In this document: positions 1-6,545 of the stretch, piece by piece
How the letters are laid out: every line of letters begins with the position of its first letter
How positions within the stretch are numbered: position 1 is the stretch's first letter
Source of the DNA: Haemophilus parainfluenzae
Lineage (GTDB): Bacteria > Pseudomonadota > Gammaproteobacteria > Enterobacterales > Pasteurellaceae
NCBI RefSeq assembly: GCF_014931275.1
Contig: NZ_CP063110.1
Coordinates: 328,501-392,500, forward strand
Direction: 5' to 3'
DNA length: 64,000 nucleotides
Position numbers and translations under genes: made by a program
The notes under the pieces: model-generated
What the model saw: only the letters and a program-made list of their open reading frames with translations
Told to the model about the DNA's origin: nothing
The model's database searches: none

Positions 1-650
1 GTAATTTATTGATGGCGTATGAACAAGATTTTTCCAAACATATTCACGATGGCCAAACTGTGCAAAAAGTGCGGTCAATTTGGGCTTCCATTCCTGAGCA
101 ACTTGCCAAAGAAAATAAAAAATTTATCTATGCTCAGCTACAAAAAGGGGCGAGAAGCAAAGACTATGAAATTGCTCTGCAATGGCTAAAAGACAGCGGC
201 TTAGTGCATAGCGTGCCTCGTGTGAAAAAGCCACATTTACCACTTTCCGCTTATCAAGATAACGCCTTTAAATTGTATGGGTTAGATGTCGGGCTACTTG
301 CCGCACAAAGCAATTTGGATGCCAGCGTACTTCTAGAAGGTAGCCGTATTTTCACTGAATTTAAAGGAGCTTTAACCGAACAATATGTCTTGCAACAATT
401 GATTGCCACGCAAGAAAACCCTGTTTTTTATTGGGCCACTGAAAAAGGCACAGCAGAGGTCGATTTTGTTGTACAACGTAAGCAAGCTGTGATTCCGATT
501 GAAGTCAAAGCAGAAGAAAATTTAAAAGCGAAAAGTTTGAAAGTGTATGTAGAACAATTTCAGCCAGCGCAAGCTATTCGTTTTTCCATGGCGGATTATC
601 GGGAGCAGGATTGGCTGGTGAATGTGCCGTTGTATGCTTGTTCTATTTAA
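1..650 (+). CDS. DUF4143-type ATPase, C-terminal part (gene begins upstream of the window)
   Basis: The reading frame is open from the window edge, so the N-terminal P-loop AAA domain and the true start lie outside; the TTG at 9 and ATG at 12 are internal codons. The visible ~215 residues match the C-terminal half of the AAA_14/DUF4143 family: a winged-helix-like part (GARSKDYEIALQWLKDSGLV), then a restriction-endonuclease-like fold with E114 in TEFKGALTEQYV (numbered from the TTG), D152 in AEVDFVV and IEVKAEE. These residues resemble a PD-(D/E)XK core. Family members are single-gene ATPases of unclear function, common in accessory DNA. A Haemophilus uptake signal lies near 63-73. The next gene starts 41 bp downstream. 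Family assignment is firm; function is unknown. Confidence 0.8.
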   Translation, partial: NLLMAYEQDFSKHIHDGQTVQKVRSIWASIPEQLAKENKKFIYAQLQKGARSKDYEIALQWLKDSGLVHSVPRVKKPHLPLSAYQDNAFKLYGLDVGLLAAQSNLDASVLLEGSRIFTEFKGALTEQYVLQQLIATQENPVFYWATEKGTAEVDFVVQRKQAVIPIEVKAEENLKAKSLKVYVEQFQPAQAIRFSMADYREQDWLVNVPLYACSI

Positions 651-691
651 GTAAATATAATTACAGTAGCCATATTATTTAAAAAGGAAAA

Positions 692-2215
692 ATGATGTGT
701 AATGTAAATATCCCCAGAAAAGACAATTCAAATTTAGAATTAACTCTAAAAGCTGGAAAAACAACAATTATTATTGGCGCAAACGGTTCAGGCAAAACTC
801 GGCTTGCTGTATATTTAGAAGAACAGTTAGGCGAAAAAGCACATCGAATCGCAGCGCATAGAGCCTTAAGTTTAAATCCTAATATAGAAAAAATATCAGA
901 GGCTAAAGCCAAACAAGGGCTTTTTTATGGAAATCCTGAGTGGGCAAAAGATATCTCCCAAAGAAAAAGTGCTCGTTGGAATAATAAATCATCAACGTAT
1001 TTATTAAATGATTTTGACCGCCTTCTACAATATTTATTTGCTCAACAAAATAATCTTGCTGTTGAAAATCACCAAAAAAGCAAGCGTGGTGAAGAAATTA
1101 CCAATAGCGAAACTAAATTAGACATTTTACAAGAAGTATGGGAACGATTATTACCGACTAAAAAACTGCGTATAACAGCAGATGATATAAGAGTGTCTTC
1201 TATTGGTATTGAAAGTGCTGATTATTCTGCTTCAGAGATGAGCGATGGGGAGCGAGCTGTTTTTTATATTTTAGGGCAAGTGCTTTCCGCAAATGAAGAT
1301 TCTATCTTAATTTTTGATGAACCAGAATTACATATTCACAAATCAATCATTTCTAATTTATGGGATGAAATTGAAAAATTACGTCCTGATTGCTCTTTTT
1401 TGATGATTACGCATGATATTGAATTTGCAGCAACACGAATCGCGAAAAAATATGTGATTCGTAATTATTATTCTGATCCTGCTTGGGATATTTCAGAAAT
1501 TCCAGATAGCGAACTTGATGAGCAAACGATTACTTTGATTTTAGGTAGCAGAAAACCCATTTTATTTGTAGAGGGTGAAAAAACAAGTTTAGATATGGAA
1601 ATTTATCGTCTTTGTTATCCTGAATGGACAGTTATACCTAAAGGTGCTTGTAAAGATGTCATTCAAGCTGTTTCATCATTACGAAAATTAAATGAAGATA
1701 TGCCTATATTAAATATAAAGTGTGCAGGGATTGTAGATAGAGATACGCGAGATAACTCTCAAATACAAAAGTTGGAAGGAGAAGGAATCAAAGTACTACT
1801 ATGTTCTGAAATTGAAAATATATTTAGTCGTTCCTCTGTGGCATATGAAATATTAAAGATAGAGGATTTCACTGATGATGAATTAACTAATAAACAAGAA
1901 CAATTTAAAACTGAATTACTTGATTATATACAAGATAAGCTATCTGGCGATAAGCTTGAGAAGTTTGTTGTTAAGAGAATTCATAGACGAATTGATACTT
2001 ACCTGAAAAATATTGATTTATCAGATACACAGAATAGTAATGACATGAAAGATAAACTTATTTCAGAGTTATCAGCTTTAACCAATTCTAAAATCAATGA
2101 ATGGATTTCTGAAATGAAAAATGAAATTCAAAAATGCATTGACCATCAAGATATAGACGGGTTGCTAGAGATTTATGAAGATAAAGGTTTATTGCAAAAA
2201 CAGCTTCTATATTAA
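692..2215 (+). CDS. ABC-type ATPase fused to DUF4435/TOPRIM-like domain (PARIS AriA-AriB-like), C-terminus frameshifted
   Basis: One chain joins an SMC/ABC-like ATPase (about residues 1-285) to a DUF4435 domain. Walker A is GANGSGKT (29-36), the ABC signature SDGER (184-188), Walker B ILIFDEPELH with D209/E210, and a switch histidine follows in ITHD (H241). The second domain has TOPRIM-like motifs: VEGE with E295, IVDRD with D349/D351, then SEIENIF (372-378). DUF4435 paired with such an ATPase is the architecture of PARIS antiphage systems, where ATPase AriA holds TOPRIM nuclease AriB, sometimes as one merged gene. OLD-family nucleases are the alternative. The stop at 2213-2215 is premature: about 37 further codons continue in another frame to 2322. 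Ribosome site AAAAAGG precedes ATG 692; ATG 695 is equally possible. No partner toxin or tRNA gene is visible nearby. Domains are sure; the defence role is inference. Confidence 0.72.
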   Translation: MMCNVNIPRKDNSNLELTLKAGKTTIIIGANGSGKTRLAVYLEEQLGEKAHRIAAHRALSLNPNIEKISEAKAKQGLFYGNPEWAKDISQRKSARWNNKSSTYLLNDFDRLLQYLFAQQNNLAVENHQKSKRGEEITNSETKLDILQEVWERLLPTKKLRITADDIRVSSIGIESADYSASEMSDGERAVFYILGQVLSANEDSILIFDEPELHIHKSIISNLWDEIEKLRPDCSFLMITHDIEFAATRIAKKYVIRNYYSDPAWDISEIPDSELDEQTITLILGSRKPILFVEGEKTSLDMEIYRLCYPEWTVIPKGACKDVIQAVSSLRKLNEDMPILNIKCAGIVDRDTRDNSQIQKLEGEGIKVLLCSEIENIFSRSSVAYEILKIEDFTDDELTNKQEQFKTELLDYIQDKLSGDKLEKFVVKRIHRRIDTYLKNIDLSDTQNSNDMKDKLISELSALTNSKINEWISEMKNEIQKCIDHQDIDGLLEIYEDKGLLQKQLLY

Positions 2216-2322
2216 GAGATGCTCGAAAATCTGATTTTGAAAACTGGTTAATGCGGAAGTTAAAAGTACCCAATAACAGGCTATTGCAAGCTATCAAATC
2301 GGTTTTGCCTGAATTAAGTTAG
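2190..2322 (+). pseudogene. Out-of-frame C-terminal tail of the ATPase-DUF4435 gene
   Basis: Reading the -1 frame from about 2190 gives a continuous sequence (IAKTASILRDARKSD, then ENWLMRKLK, ending VLPELS) with a stop at 2320-2322. It reads as natural protein and directly continues the upstream chain if one base is restored near 2190-2193 (TTTATTG instead of TTTAATTG). The upstream frame runs out only nine codons after this point. A full-length protein would be about 544 residues. This supports a one-base deletion (or an assembly error) rather than an intended stop. Confidence 0.6.
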
Positions 2323-2331
2323 ATGAAGATG

Positions 2332-2388
2332 AGCGGTCAGATTTTGAAGATGATTTACAAAAACACCTGAAAACCTGACCGCTCTTTG
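2332..2388. repeat. Dispersed inverted-uptake-signal repeat, copy A
   Basis: GCGGTCAG at 2333-2340 is mirrored by CTGACCGC at 2375-2382, 50 bases end to end, with spacer ATTTTGAAGATGATTTACAA... A spacer of nearly the same sequence recurs at 4714-4770 and 6419-6475. It can fold as a long hairpin just after the ATPase-DUF4435 gene and may act as its terminator. Confidence 0.7.
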
Positions 2389-2399
2389 TTATGAAAAAG

Positions 2400-2421
2400 G
2401 CCGCCTGAAATTTCAGGCGGC
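2400..2421 (-). terminator. Terminator of the LysR gene, made of inverted DUS-like arms
   Basis: A perfect palindrome, GCCGCCTGAAA/TTTCAGGCGGC, is followed on the minus strand by CTTTTTC. The lysR stop codon (2413-2415) lies inside the stem. The arm GCCGCCTGAA differs by one base from the Neisseria uptake sequence GCCGTCTGAA; inverted DUS pairs are typical Neisseria terminators. Haemophilus terminators in this window use AAGTGCGGT arms instead. Confidence 0.8.
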
Positions 2422-3303
2422 TTTTAATTTTAGCGCATCCACAATCAACTTAAACACATTGGAATGCCCGCGGCGGCTGGGGTAATAGAGGTAAAGCGGT
2501 TCGTAAGTCATAGCATACTCAGGCAACAGTTCGACCAGGTGCCCAGAATTGAGTGCATCTGCTACGCTCATATGTGCTATCCACGCAATGCCAAGGCCGT
2601 CTGAAACGGCTTGCAGACGCAGATGATTGTTGATGGAAAACTGCGATTTTGGCGTGAACGTAATCAGCTCTTTTTTGTATTTGAATTCCCACTGCATCTC
2701 CGTGCCGTGTTCAGCGGAGAGTTTTATGCCGATAAGGCGGTGCTGTTGCAGATCATCAATATTTTTCGGTGAACCGTGTTGCGCCAAATAATCGGGCGAG
2801 GCAACCAATACCATTTTGAGCGGCGCAGAAATCGGCACCGCAATCATCTCTTTCGCTACCTTGTTACCTAACCGAACGCCCATATCAAATCCTTCTTTCA
2901 CAATATCTGCCCAACGATCGTCCACCACGATTTCCAAGCGGATTTTCGGGTATTGGTTCAAAATCGGCTTTAATTTTGGATACAACACGGCTTCCGCTGC
3001 CATCGACGGGGCGTTGATGCGAATCAATCCCGATGGCGTATTCAAAAAATCATTTAATGCATCGACTTCTTGGTTTATGGCTTGATAAAGTGGGGAAAGT
3101 TGGTCGAAAAGCTGCTGCCCCGCTTCGGTCAGCGATACATTGCGCGTAGTGCGGTTGAACAGGCGCAAATTTAGCCGCGTTTCTAAATTTTTCATGCTGT
3201 GGCTCAACGCCGAAGAAGAAATCCCCAAAAGCTGTCCCGCTTTTACAAAACTCTGTGTTTGCGCCAACGTCAAAAAATAATTCAGTTCGTTAAAGTTCTG
3301 CAT
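2413..3303 (-). CDS. LysR-family transcriptional regulator, divergent from mdaB
   Basis: This 296-residue protein has full LysR length. The N-terminal winged helix-turn-helix covers about residues 1-60 (FNELNYFLTLAQTQSFVKAG, ISSSALSHSMKNLE), followed by a LysR substrate-binding domain from about 90. It is transcribed away from mdaB across a 177-bp gap, the usual arrangement for a LysR regulator and its target, so it probably controls mdaB in response to quinone or electrophile stress (inference). Its closest general type is the group of LysR regulators next to oxidoreductases. The gene is richer in G+C than nearby accessory genes and carries a perfect 10-base Neisseria uptake sequence inside the coding region (2596-2605), a sign of transfer. 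Start ATG 3301-3303; a purine-rich leader AAAGAGAAA precedes it. Confidence 0.9.
   Translation of the reverse strand: MQNFNELNYFLTLAQTQSFVKAGQLLGISSSALSHSMKNLETRLNLRLFNRTTRNVSLTEAGQQLFDQLSPLYQAINQEVDALNDFLNTPSGLIRINAPSMAAEAVLYPKLKPILNQYPKIRLEIVVDDRWADIVKEGFDMGVRLGNKVAKEMIAVPISAPLKMVLVASPDYLAQHGSPKNIDDLQQHRLIGIKLSAEHGTEMQWEFKYKKELITFTPKSQFSINNHLRLQAVSDGLGIAWIAHMSVADALNSGHLVELLPEYAMTYEPLYLYYPSRRGHSNVFKLIVDALKLKAA
2596..2605 (+). other. Neisseria-type DNA uptake sequence (DUS) inside lysR
   Basis: GCCGTCTGAA is the 10-base core recognised by ComP in Neisseria meningitidis and N. gonorrhoeae. It is not the Pasteurellaceae signal. Its presence suggests that this segment came from a Neisseria donor. 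Confidence 0.75.
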
Positions 3304-3329
3304 TTTCTCTTTAAACTCTCTTTTATTAG

Positions 3330-3342
3330 TGAATTTAATTCA
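3330..3342. promoter_or_regulatory. Candidate LysR operator (T-N11-A dyad)
   Basis: TGAATTTAATTCA is a perfect 13-base palindrome of the T-N11-A form bound by LysR proteins. It lies 27 bases upstream of the lysR start in the lysR-mdaB divergent region, a usual autoregulatory position. No binding evidence is possible from sequence alone. Confidence 0.4.
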
Positions 3343-3480
3343 TTACATCATAAAGCTAAACCCTATTTATCTCAATAAAAACAAATCATAAAATGACTGC
3401 AACTTCATGAGAGTAAACAGAAGACAATATCCGTAAACATCACATCCTTTTTTTATAAATTATTTATTCTAGGAGTAAAA

Positions 3481-4059
3481 ATGAACATTTTATTATTAAA
3501 CGGTGGTAAAGCTTTCGGCCATTCTCATGGTGAGTTAAACCACACGCTTCACAAAAAAGCAAAAGAAGTTTTGACCGCACTTGGACACAATGTAAAAGAA
3601 ACTGTGATTGATGCTGGCTATGATATTGAGGCAGAAATCGAAAAATTCTTGTGGATGGATGCCGTGATTTGGCAGATGCCTGTTTGGTGGATGCACGAGC
3701 CTTGGACAGTGAAGAAATACATAGACGAAGTATTTATCGCTGGACACGGCAAGCTTTACCACAGTGATGGCCGTCATCGTGTCAGCCCGACCGAAGGCTT
3801 CGGTACAGGTGGTTTATTGCAAGGCAAAAAACACATGCTTTCGCTTACTTGGAATGCGCCGATTGAAGCGTTCACCCGTGAAGGCGACTTCTTTGAAGGC
3901 AAAGATGTGGATGCTGTGTACATGCCTTTCCACAAACTCAACGAGTTCCTCGGTATGAGCCGTTTACCGACATTTACATGTAACGATGTAGTTAAAAATC
4001 CACAAGTAGAACAATACTTAGCAGACTATCAAGTACACTTGAAAAAAGTGTTCGGTTAA
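3481..4059 (+). CDS. mdaB: MdaB-type NAD(P)H:quinone oxidoreductase
   Basis: This 192-residue flavodoxin-like fold protein matches E. coli MdaB (modulator of drug activity B) over its length. MdaB is a cytosolic FAD enzyme that reduces quinones by two electrons, avoiding semiquinone radicals. Recognisable parts are the N-terminal MNILLLNGGKAFGHSHGELN phosphate-binding loop, WQMPVWWMHEPWTVKKYID (about 63-81) and the glycine-rich GFGTGGLLQGKKHMLSLTW stretch (about 101-119). Ribosome site AGGAG lies 5 bases before ATG 3481. It is divergent from the LysR gene, its probable regulator, and is followed by an aldo/keto reductase remnant in the same direction, suggesting an original two-gene oxidoreductase operon. 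Confidence 0.92.
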   Translation: MNILLLNGGKAFGHSHGELNHTLHKKAKEVLTALGHNVKETVIDAGYDIEAEIEKFLWMDAVIWQMPVWWMHEPWTVKKYIDEVFIAGHGKLYHSDGRHRVSPTEGFGTGGLLQGKKHMLSLTWNAPIEAFTREGDFFEGKDVDAVYMPFHKLNEFLGMSRLPTFTCNDVVKNPQVEQYLADYQVHLKKVFG

Positions 4060-4065
4060 TGATAA

Positions 4066-4218
4066 AACATCAACTTGAAGCGGTGGACTTTTGCCCTCAG
4101 CGATGAAGACAAGGCCGAAATTGCCAAACTGGACGGCACGTTCGCCGCCATCGTCAATCACGACACGGTGGATAATTTGAAACGTATCGCTTCATGGAAA
4201 ACGGGTGCGCAAATGTAG
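4066..4218 (+). pseudogene. C-terminal remnant of an aldo/keto reductase
   Basis: From 4066 to the stop at 4216-4218 the frame gives LKRWTFALSDEDKAEIAKLD, then VNHDTVDNLKRIASW. This is the characteristic C-terminal end of DkgA/DkgB-like aldo/keto reductases (FxLSxEDMxxIxxLD, then a HxDPxxVKxL-like segment). There is no start codon, and the first ~230 residues are missing. The first 60 bases from 4081 contain 34 G or C, well above most of the window, and a Neisseria DUS follows at 4685. It is probably the leftover of a gene imported with lysR-mdaB and then deleted. Confidence 0.7.
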
Positions 4219-4333
4219 CGAGAGTAATAGAGAAAATCTAGACGACTCAAACCGTTTTCTTGTTTTCATTTCGTTGAAAGCCCCTTTTCTAGACAACTTG
4301 AAACCTGCTTAATCGCTCAAAGGAGTACATGAC

Positions 4334-4669
4334 ATGCAACAACTACACACTCTGAAAGACATCGAACAGGCCATCGCCACACACCCTTTAGTATCACTGT
4401 ACATCAAAGCCCCAATCTGCGGTGTTTGTACGGTCGTGGCCGCCCAGCTTGACTCAGCTTTGGCGGAGGAAGGAAATGTGTATGCCGTAAAAGCCGATAT
4501 TGCTGAAATACCCGAAATGGCCGGACGTTTCCACGTGCTGACCGCACCTGCATGGCTGCTGTTTTATCAAGGCAAGGAAGTAGAACGGATGGCCCGCTTC
4601 ATCCCTCAGGCACAGATGAAGCAGACATTGGCAAAATGGACAAAAGTAGCAGAAAGCGGGCATCAGTAA
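4334..4669 (+). CDS. Small thioredoxin-family protein (CGVC active site)
   Basis: This 111-residue protein has a thioredoxin fold and no signal peptide. The redox motif is C29-G-V-C32 in SLYIKAPICGVC, and the cis-proline region is HVLTAPAWLLF (about 72-82). The standard CGPC is replaced by CGVC, a common variant in thioredoxin-like proteins of Firmicutes and Neisseria. It is presumably a cytosolic thiol-disulfide reductase with an unknown partner. Ribosome site AAAGGAG lies 9 bases before ATG 4334. The gene is G+C-rich compared with its surroundings and is followed 15 bases later by a Neisseria DUS, so it probably entered with the lysR-mdaB segment. Confidence 0.82.
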   Translation: MQQLHTLKDIEQAIATHPLVSLYIKAPICGVCTVVAAQLDSALAEEGNVYAVKADIAEIPEMAGRFHVLTAPAWLLFYQGKEVERMARFIPQAQMKQTLAKWTKVAESGHQ

Positions 4670-4684
4670 CAGGTCTATCAATGT

Positions 4685-4694
4685 TTCAGACGGC
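4685..4694 (-). other. Neisseria-type DNA uptake sequence after the thioredoxin gene
   Basis: TTCAGACGGC is the complement of GCCGTCTGAA, the 10-base Neisseria DUS. It is the second copy within 2.1 kb. Neisseria commonly places DUS just downstream of genes. Confidence 0.75.
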
Positions 4695-4713
4695 TGCGGT
4701 CTTGATAATGATG

Positions 4714-4770
4714 CAAGTAGTCAAATTTTTAAGATGATTTGCAAAACACTTAAAAATCTGACCGCACTTT
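4714..4770. repeat. Dispersed inverted-uptake-signal repeat, copy B (left arm decayed)
   Basis: This matches copies A and C: AAGTAGTCAAATTTTTAAGA, then TGATTTGCAAAACACTTAAA, then ATCTGACCGCACTTT. The left arm GTAGTCAA has lost the uptake core, while the right arm is an intact Haemophilus signal. It begins 20 bases after the Neisseria DUS, so the right junction of the imported segment probably lies here. Confidence 0.6.
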
Positions 4771-4773
4771 ATA

Positions 4774-4811
4774 GTAAAAATCCCCTACTGTCTGCTCTAG
4801 GGGATTTTTAC
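4774..4811 (-). terminator. Terminator of the rhodanese gene
   Basis: The 14-base arms GTAAAAATCCCCTA (4774-4787) and TAGGGGATTTTTAC (4798-4811) form a perfect hairpin whose left arm gives a T-run on the minus strand. It lies 17 bases beyond the stop codon at 4829. Confidence 0.85.
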
Positions 4812-4828
4812 GTTAAATGATGCGTTGT

Positions 4829-5200
4829 TTATTTCAAACCTTTTTTAACCAAATCTTCATAACCGCCGTGGTTGGTTACATTGGTATAGCCTGCATTTTT
4901 CAGCTCAGTGAGCGCGGCTTCGGCACGACGACCGCTACGACAATAAAGGTTGATCGGTGCATCTTTATCTGAGCCAATCGCTTTAACGCCTTCAATGATT
5001 TTATCGTGTGGAATATTCACTGCATCTTGCAAATGACCTGCATTAAATTCTTCGGCTGAACGTACATCAATCCAAACGCCTTTTGCTTTTTCTGGTTGTA
5101 CTGCGCTTTGTTCTGTTTGTGGTGCAGTATTCGCAGAAGCAAAAAAAGGTACAGCAATCGCTGCCGCAGAAAGTACTGCTGTGAATAATTTTTTCATCAT
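4829..5200 (-). CDS. Periplasmic single-domain rhodanese (PspE-like)
   Basis: This 123-residue protein has an N-terminal signal peptide (MMKKLFTAVLSAAAIAVPFFASA, cleavage about 23) and one rhodanese domain. The active-site loop is CRSGRR with catalytic Cys87, and WIDVRSAEEFNAGHL (43-57) is the other family hallmark. Such proteins transfer sulfane sulfur in the periplasm, with E. coli PspE the nearest well-known example. Ribosome site AGGAG precedes the start; M2 is an equally good start. It is a monocistronic gene with its own terminator, divergent from the dioxygenase gene across 300 bp. Confidence 0.88.
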   Translation of the reverse strand: MMKKLFTAVLSAAAIAVPFFASANTAPQTEQSAVQPEKAKGVWIDVRSAEEFNAGHLQDAVNIPHDKIIEGVKAIGSDKDAPINLYCRSGRRAEAALTELKNAGYTNVTNHGGYEDLVKKGLK

Positions 5201-5500
5201 TCAATCTCCTATTAAATAGAAATAATATATTTACCTAAATAAATTTAGGGGTTATGTAAAACTAATAGTCATCATACGCCTAAATATAAAGATAATAAAC
5301 TGTAAATGAAGTAAAAATTAAGTAAAATTTTCGTAACATTTAACCGCACTTTGTAATATTTCCCCTATTTAATACACCCATATCTCTAAACCTTACTATT
5401 CATTATTTCCGATTAGTAAAAAATGTTGTTCATAAACGGGTATTTTTCACACAAAGATTTAACCGTACAATCTGCTCCACCAAATATTTAGGAGAAAATA
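5201..5500. other. Divergent intergenic region between the rhodanese and dioxygenase genes
   Basis: These 300 bases hold the promoters of two divergent genes and are AT-rich. One uptake signal (ACCGCACTTTG, 5343-5353) is present. I saw no convincing operator, small gene or RNA. Confidence 0.5.
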
Positions 5501-6286
5501 ATGAAAAAAATGCCTGTATTGTTTGTTGGGCATGGTAGCCCGATGAATGCGTTAGATAAAGAAAACCCGTTCAATCAGAATTTCAGCCTAATTACACAAA
5601 AGTTTGCCAAACCAAAAGCCATTTTGATGATTTCAGCGCATTGGTACAGCAGCCGTTTGCAGGTTACGTCTGGCAAACACCCTGAAATGATTTACGATTT
5701 CTACGGCTTCCCCGATGAACTCAGCCAAGTGCAATATCCCGCGCCCGGTTCACCTGAGTTGGCAGAGCAAGTGCGGTCATTATTACAGCCGGAGAATGTC
5801 GAGCTGAACCCAACGCGTGGTTTTGATCATGGCACATGGGCGGTGTTGAAATATCTCTATCCCGATGCCAATATTCCCGTGGTGCAACTTAGCCTTAACC
5901 GTTTGAAATCGGCAGAATGGCATTTCAACTTGGCGAAAAAGTTAGCTGCTTTACGAGAACAAGGTGTGCTGATTATCGGCAGCGGCAATATTGTGCATAA
6001 TCTGAGGGCGATAAGTTGGGAACATATTGATCAAATCGGCGCGGGGTATGATTGGGCGTTTGCTTTCCGTGAAACAGTCAATCAGGCGATTGCGACACAA
6101 GATGATAAAACCTTGGTACATTATGATCAGCTAGGCGAAAAGGCCGAGCTTTCTGTGCCAACACCCGATCATTACTTACCGTTGCTATACATCATGGCAT
6201 TACGCGAACCGCAAGACAATATTACGTTTTTCAACGATAATCTGATTGCGGGATCGCTTAGTATGACGTCGGTTTTAGTGGGGTAA
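5501..6286 (+). CDS. ygiD: DODA-type extradiol ring-cleavage dioxygenase
   Basis: This 261-residue protein matches the LigB/YgiD family, which binds zinc or iron and cleaves catechols (E. coli YgiD opens L-DOPA at the 4,5 position). Likely metal ligands are H11 in FVGHGSP, H47 in ISAHWYS and H166 in GSGNIVHNL. The family block TRGFDHGTWAVLKYLYP spans about 105-121. It is cytosolic, with no signal peptide. Ribosome site AGGAG lies before ATG 5501. The physiological substrate is unknown. After the stop TAA (6284-6286) the same frame stays open for about 40 codons; that tail is listed separately. Confidence 0.88.
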   Translation: MKKMPVLFVGHGSPMNALDKENPFNQNFSLITQKFAKPKAILMISAHWYSSRLQVTSGKHPEMIYDFYGFPDELSQVQYPAPGSPELAEQVRSLLQPENVELNPTRGFDHGTWAVLKYLYPDANIPVVQLSLNRLKSAEWHFNLAKKLAALREQGVLIIGSGNIVHNLRAISWEHIDQIGAGYDWAFAFRETVNQAIATQDDKTLVHYDQLGEKAELSVPTPDHYLPLLYIMALREPQDNITFFNDNLIAGSLSMTSVLVG

Positions 6287-6292
6287 AAAGGA

Positions 6293-6409
6293 AAAATCAC
6301 CGAGTCTACGCGTGAATTTGAAGCCTTACGCGCTTTTCAAAAAGCCCGTTACGAAGCAGGTTTGGATACGGTAAAATTAGACGTATTAGCAGAGGTTTTA
6401 CAAAAATAG
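6293..6409 (+). pseudogene. Unidentified coding remnant in frame after the dioxygenase stop
   Basis: The 38 codons from 6293 to the TAG at 6407-6409 read as plausible protein (KITESTREFEALRAFQ, then AGLDTVKLDVLAEVLQK) and lie in the frame of the preceding gene just after its stop. There is no ATG or other good start, and dioxygenases of this family normally end near residue 260. It is most likely the C-terminal end of a different, deleted gene. I do not recognise the family. Confidence 0.4.
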
Positions 6410-6418
6410 GTTGCTTAC

Positions 6419-6475
6419 AAGCGGTCAGATTTTGAAGACGATTTATAAAAACGCTTTGAAATCTGACCGCACTTT
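6419..6475. repeat. Dispersed inverted-uptake-signal repeat, copy C (best preserved)
   Basis: GCGGTCAGATTT at 6421-6432 pairs with AAATCTGACCGC at 6459-6470. The spacer TTGAAGACGATTTATAAAAA closely matches the spacers of copies A and B. It follows the remnant described above and precedes the end of the large NTPase gene, so it may terminate in either direction. Confidence 0.75.
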
Positions 6476-6545
6476 GAAATGAAAAAGAGCGTCTAGGATA
6501 TTAATTACAGTGACCGCCTTTCAAGAAATACCCTAGGAATATTAT

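Noticed and set aside
1..2322. DUF4143 ATPase and ATPase-DUF4435 gene as one two-gene defence operon
   Set aside because: They are adjacent (41 bp), but each is normally a stand-alone gene. There is no evidence that they work together.
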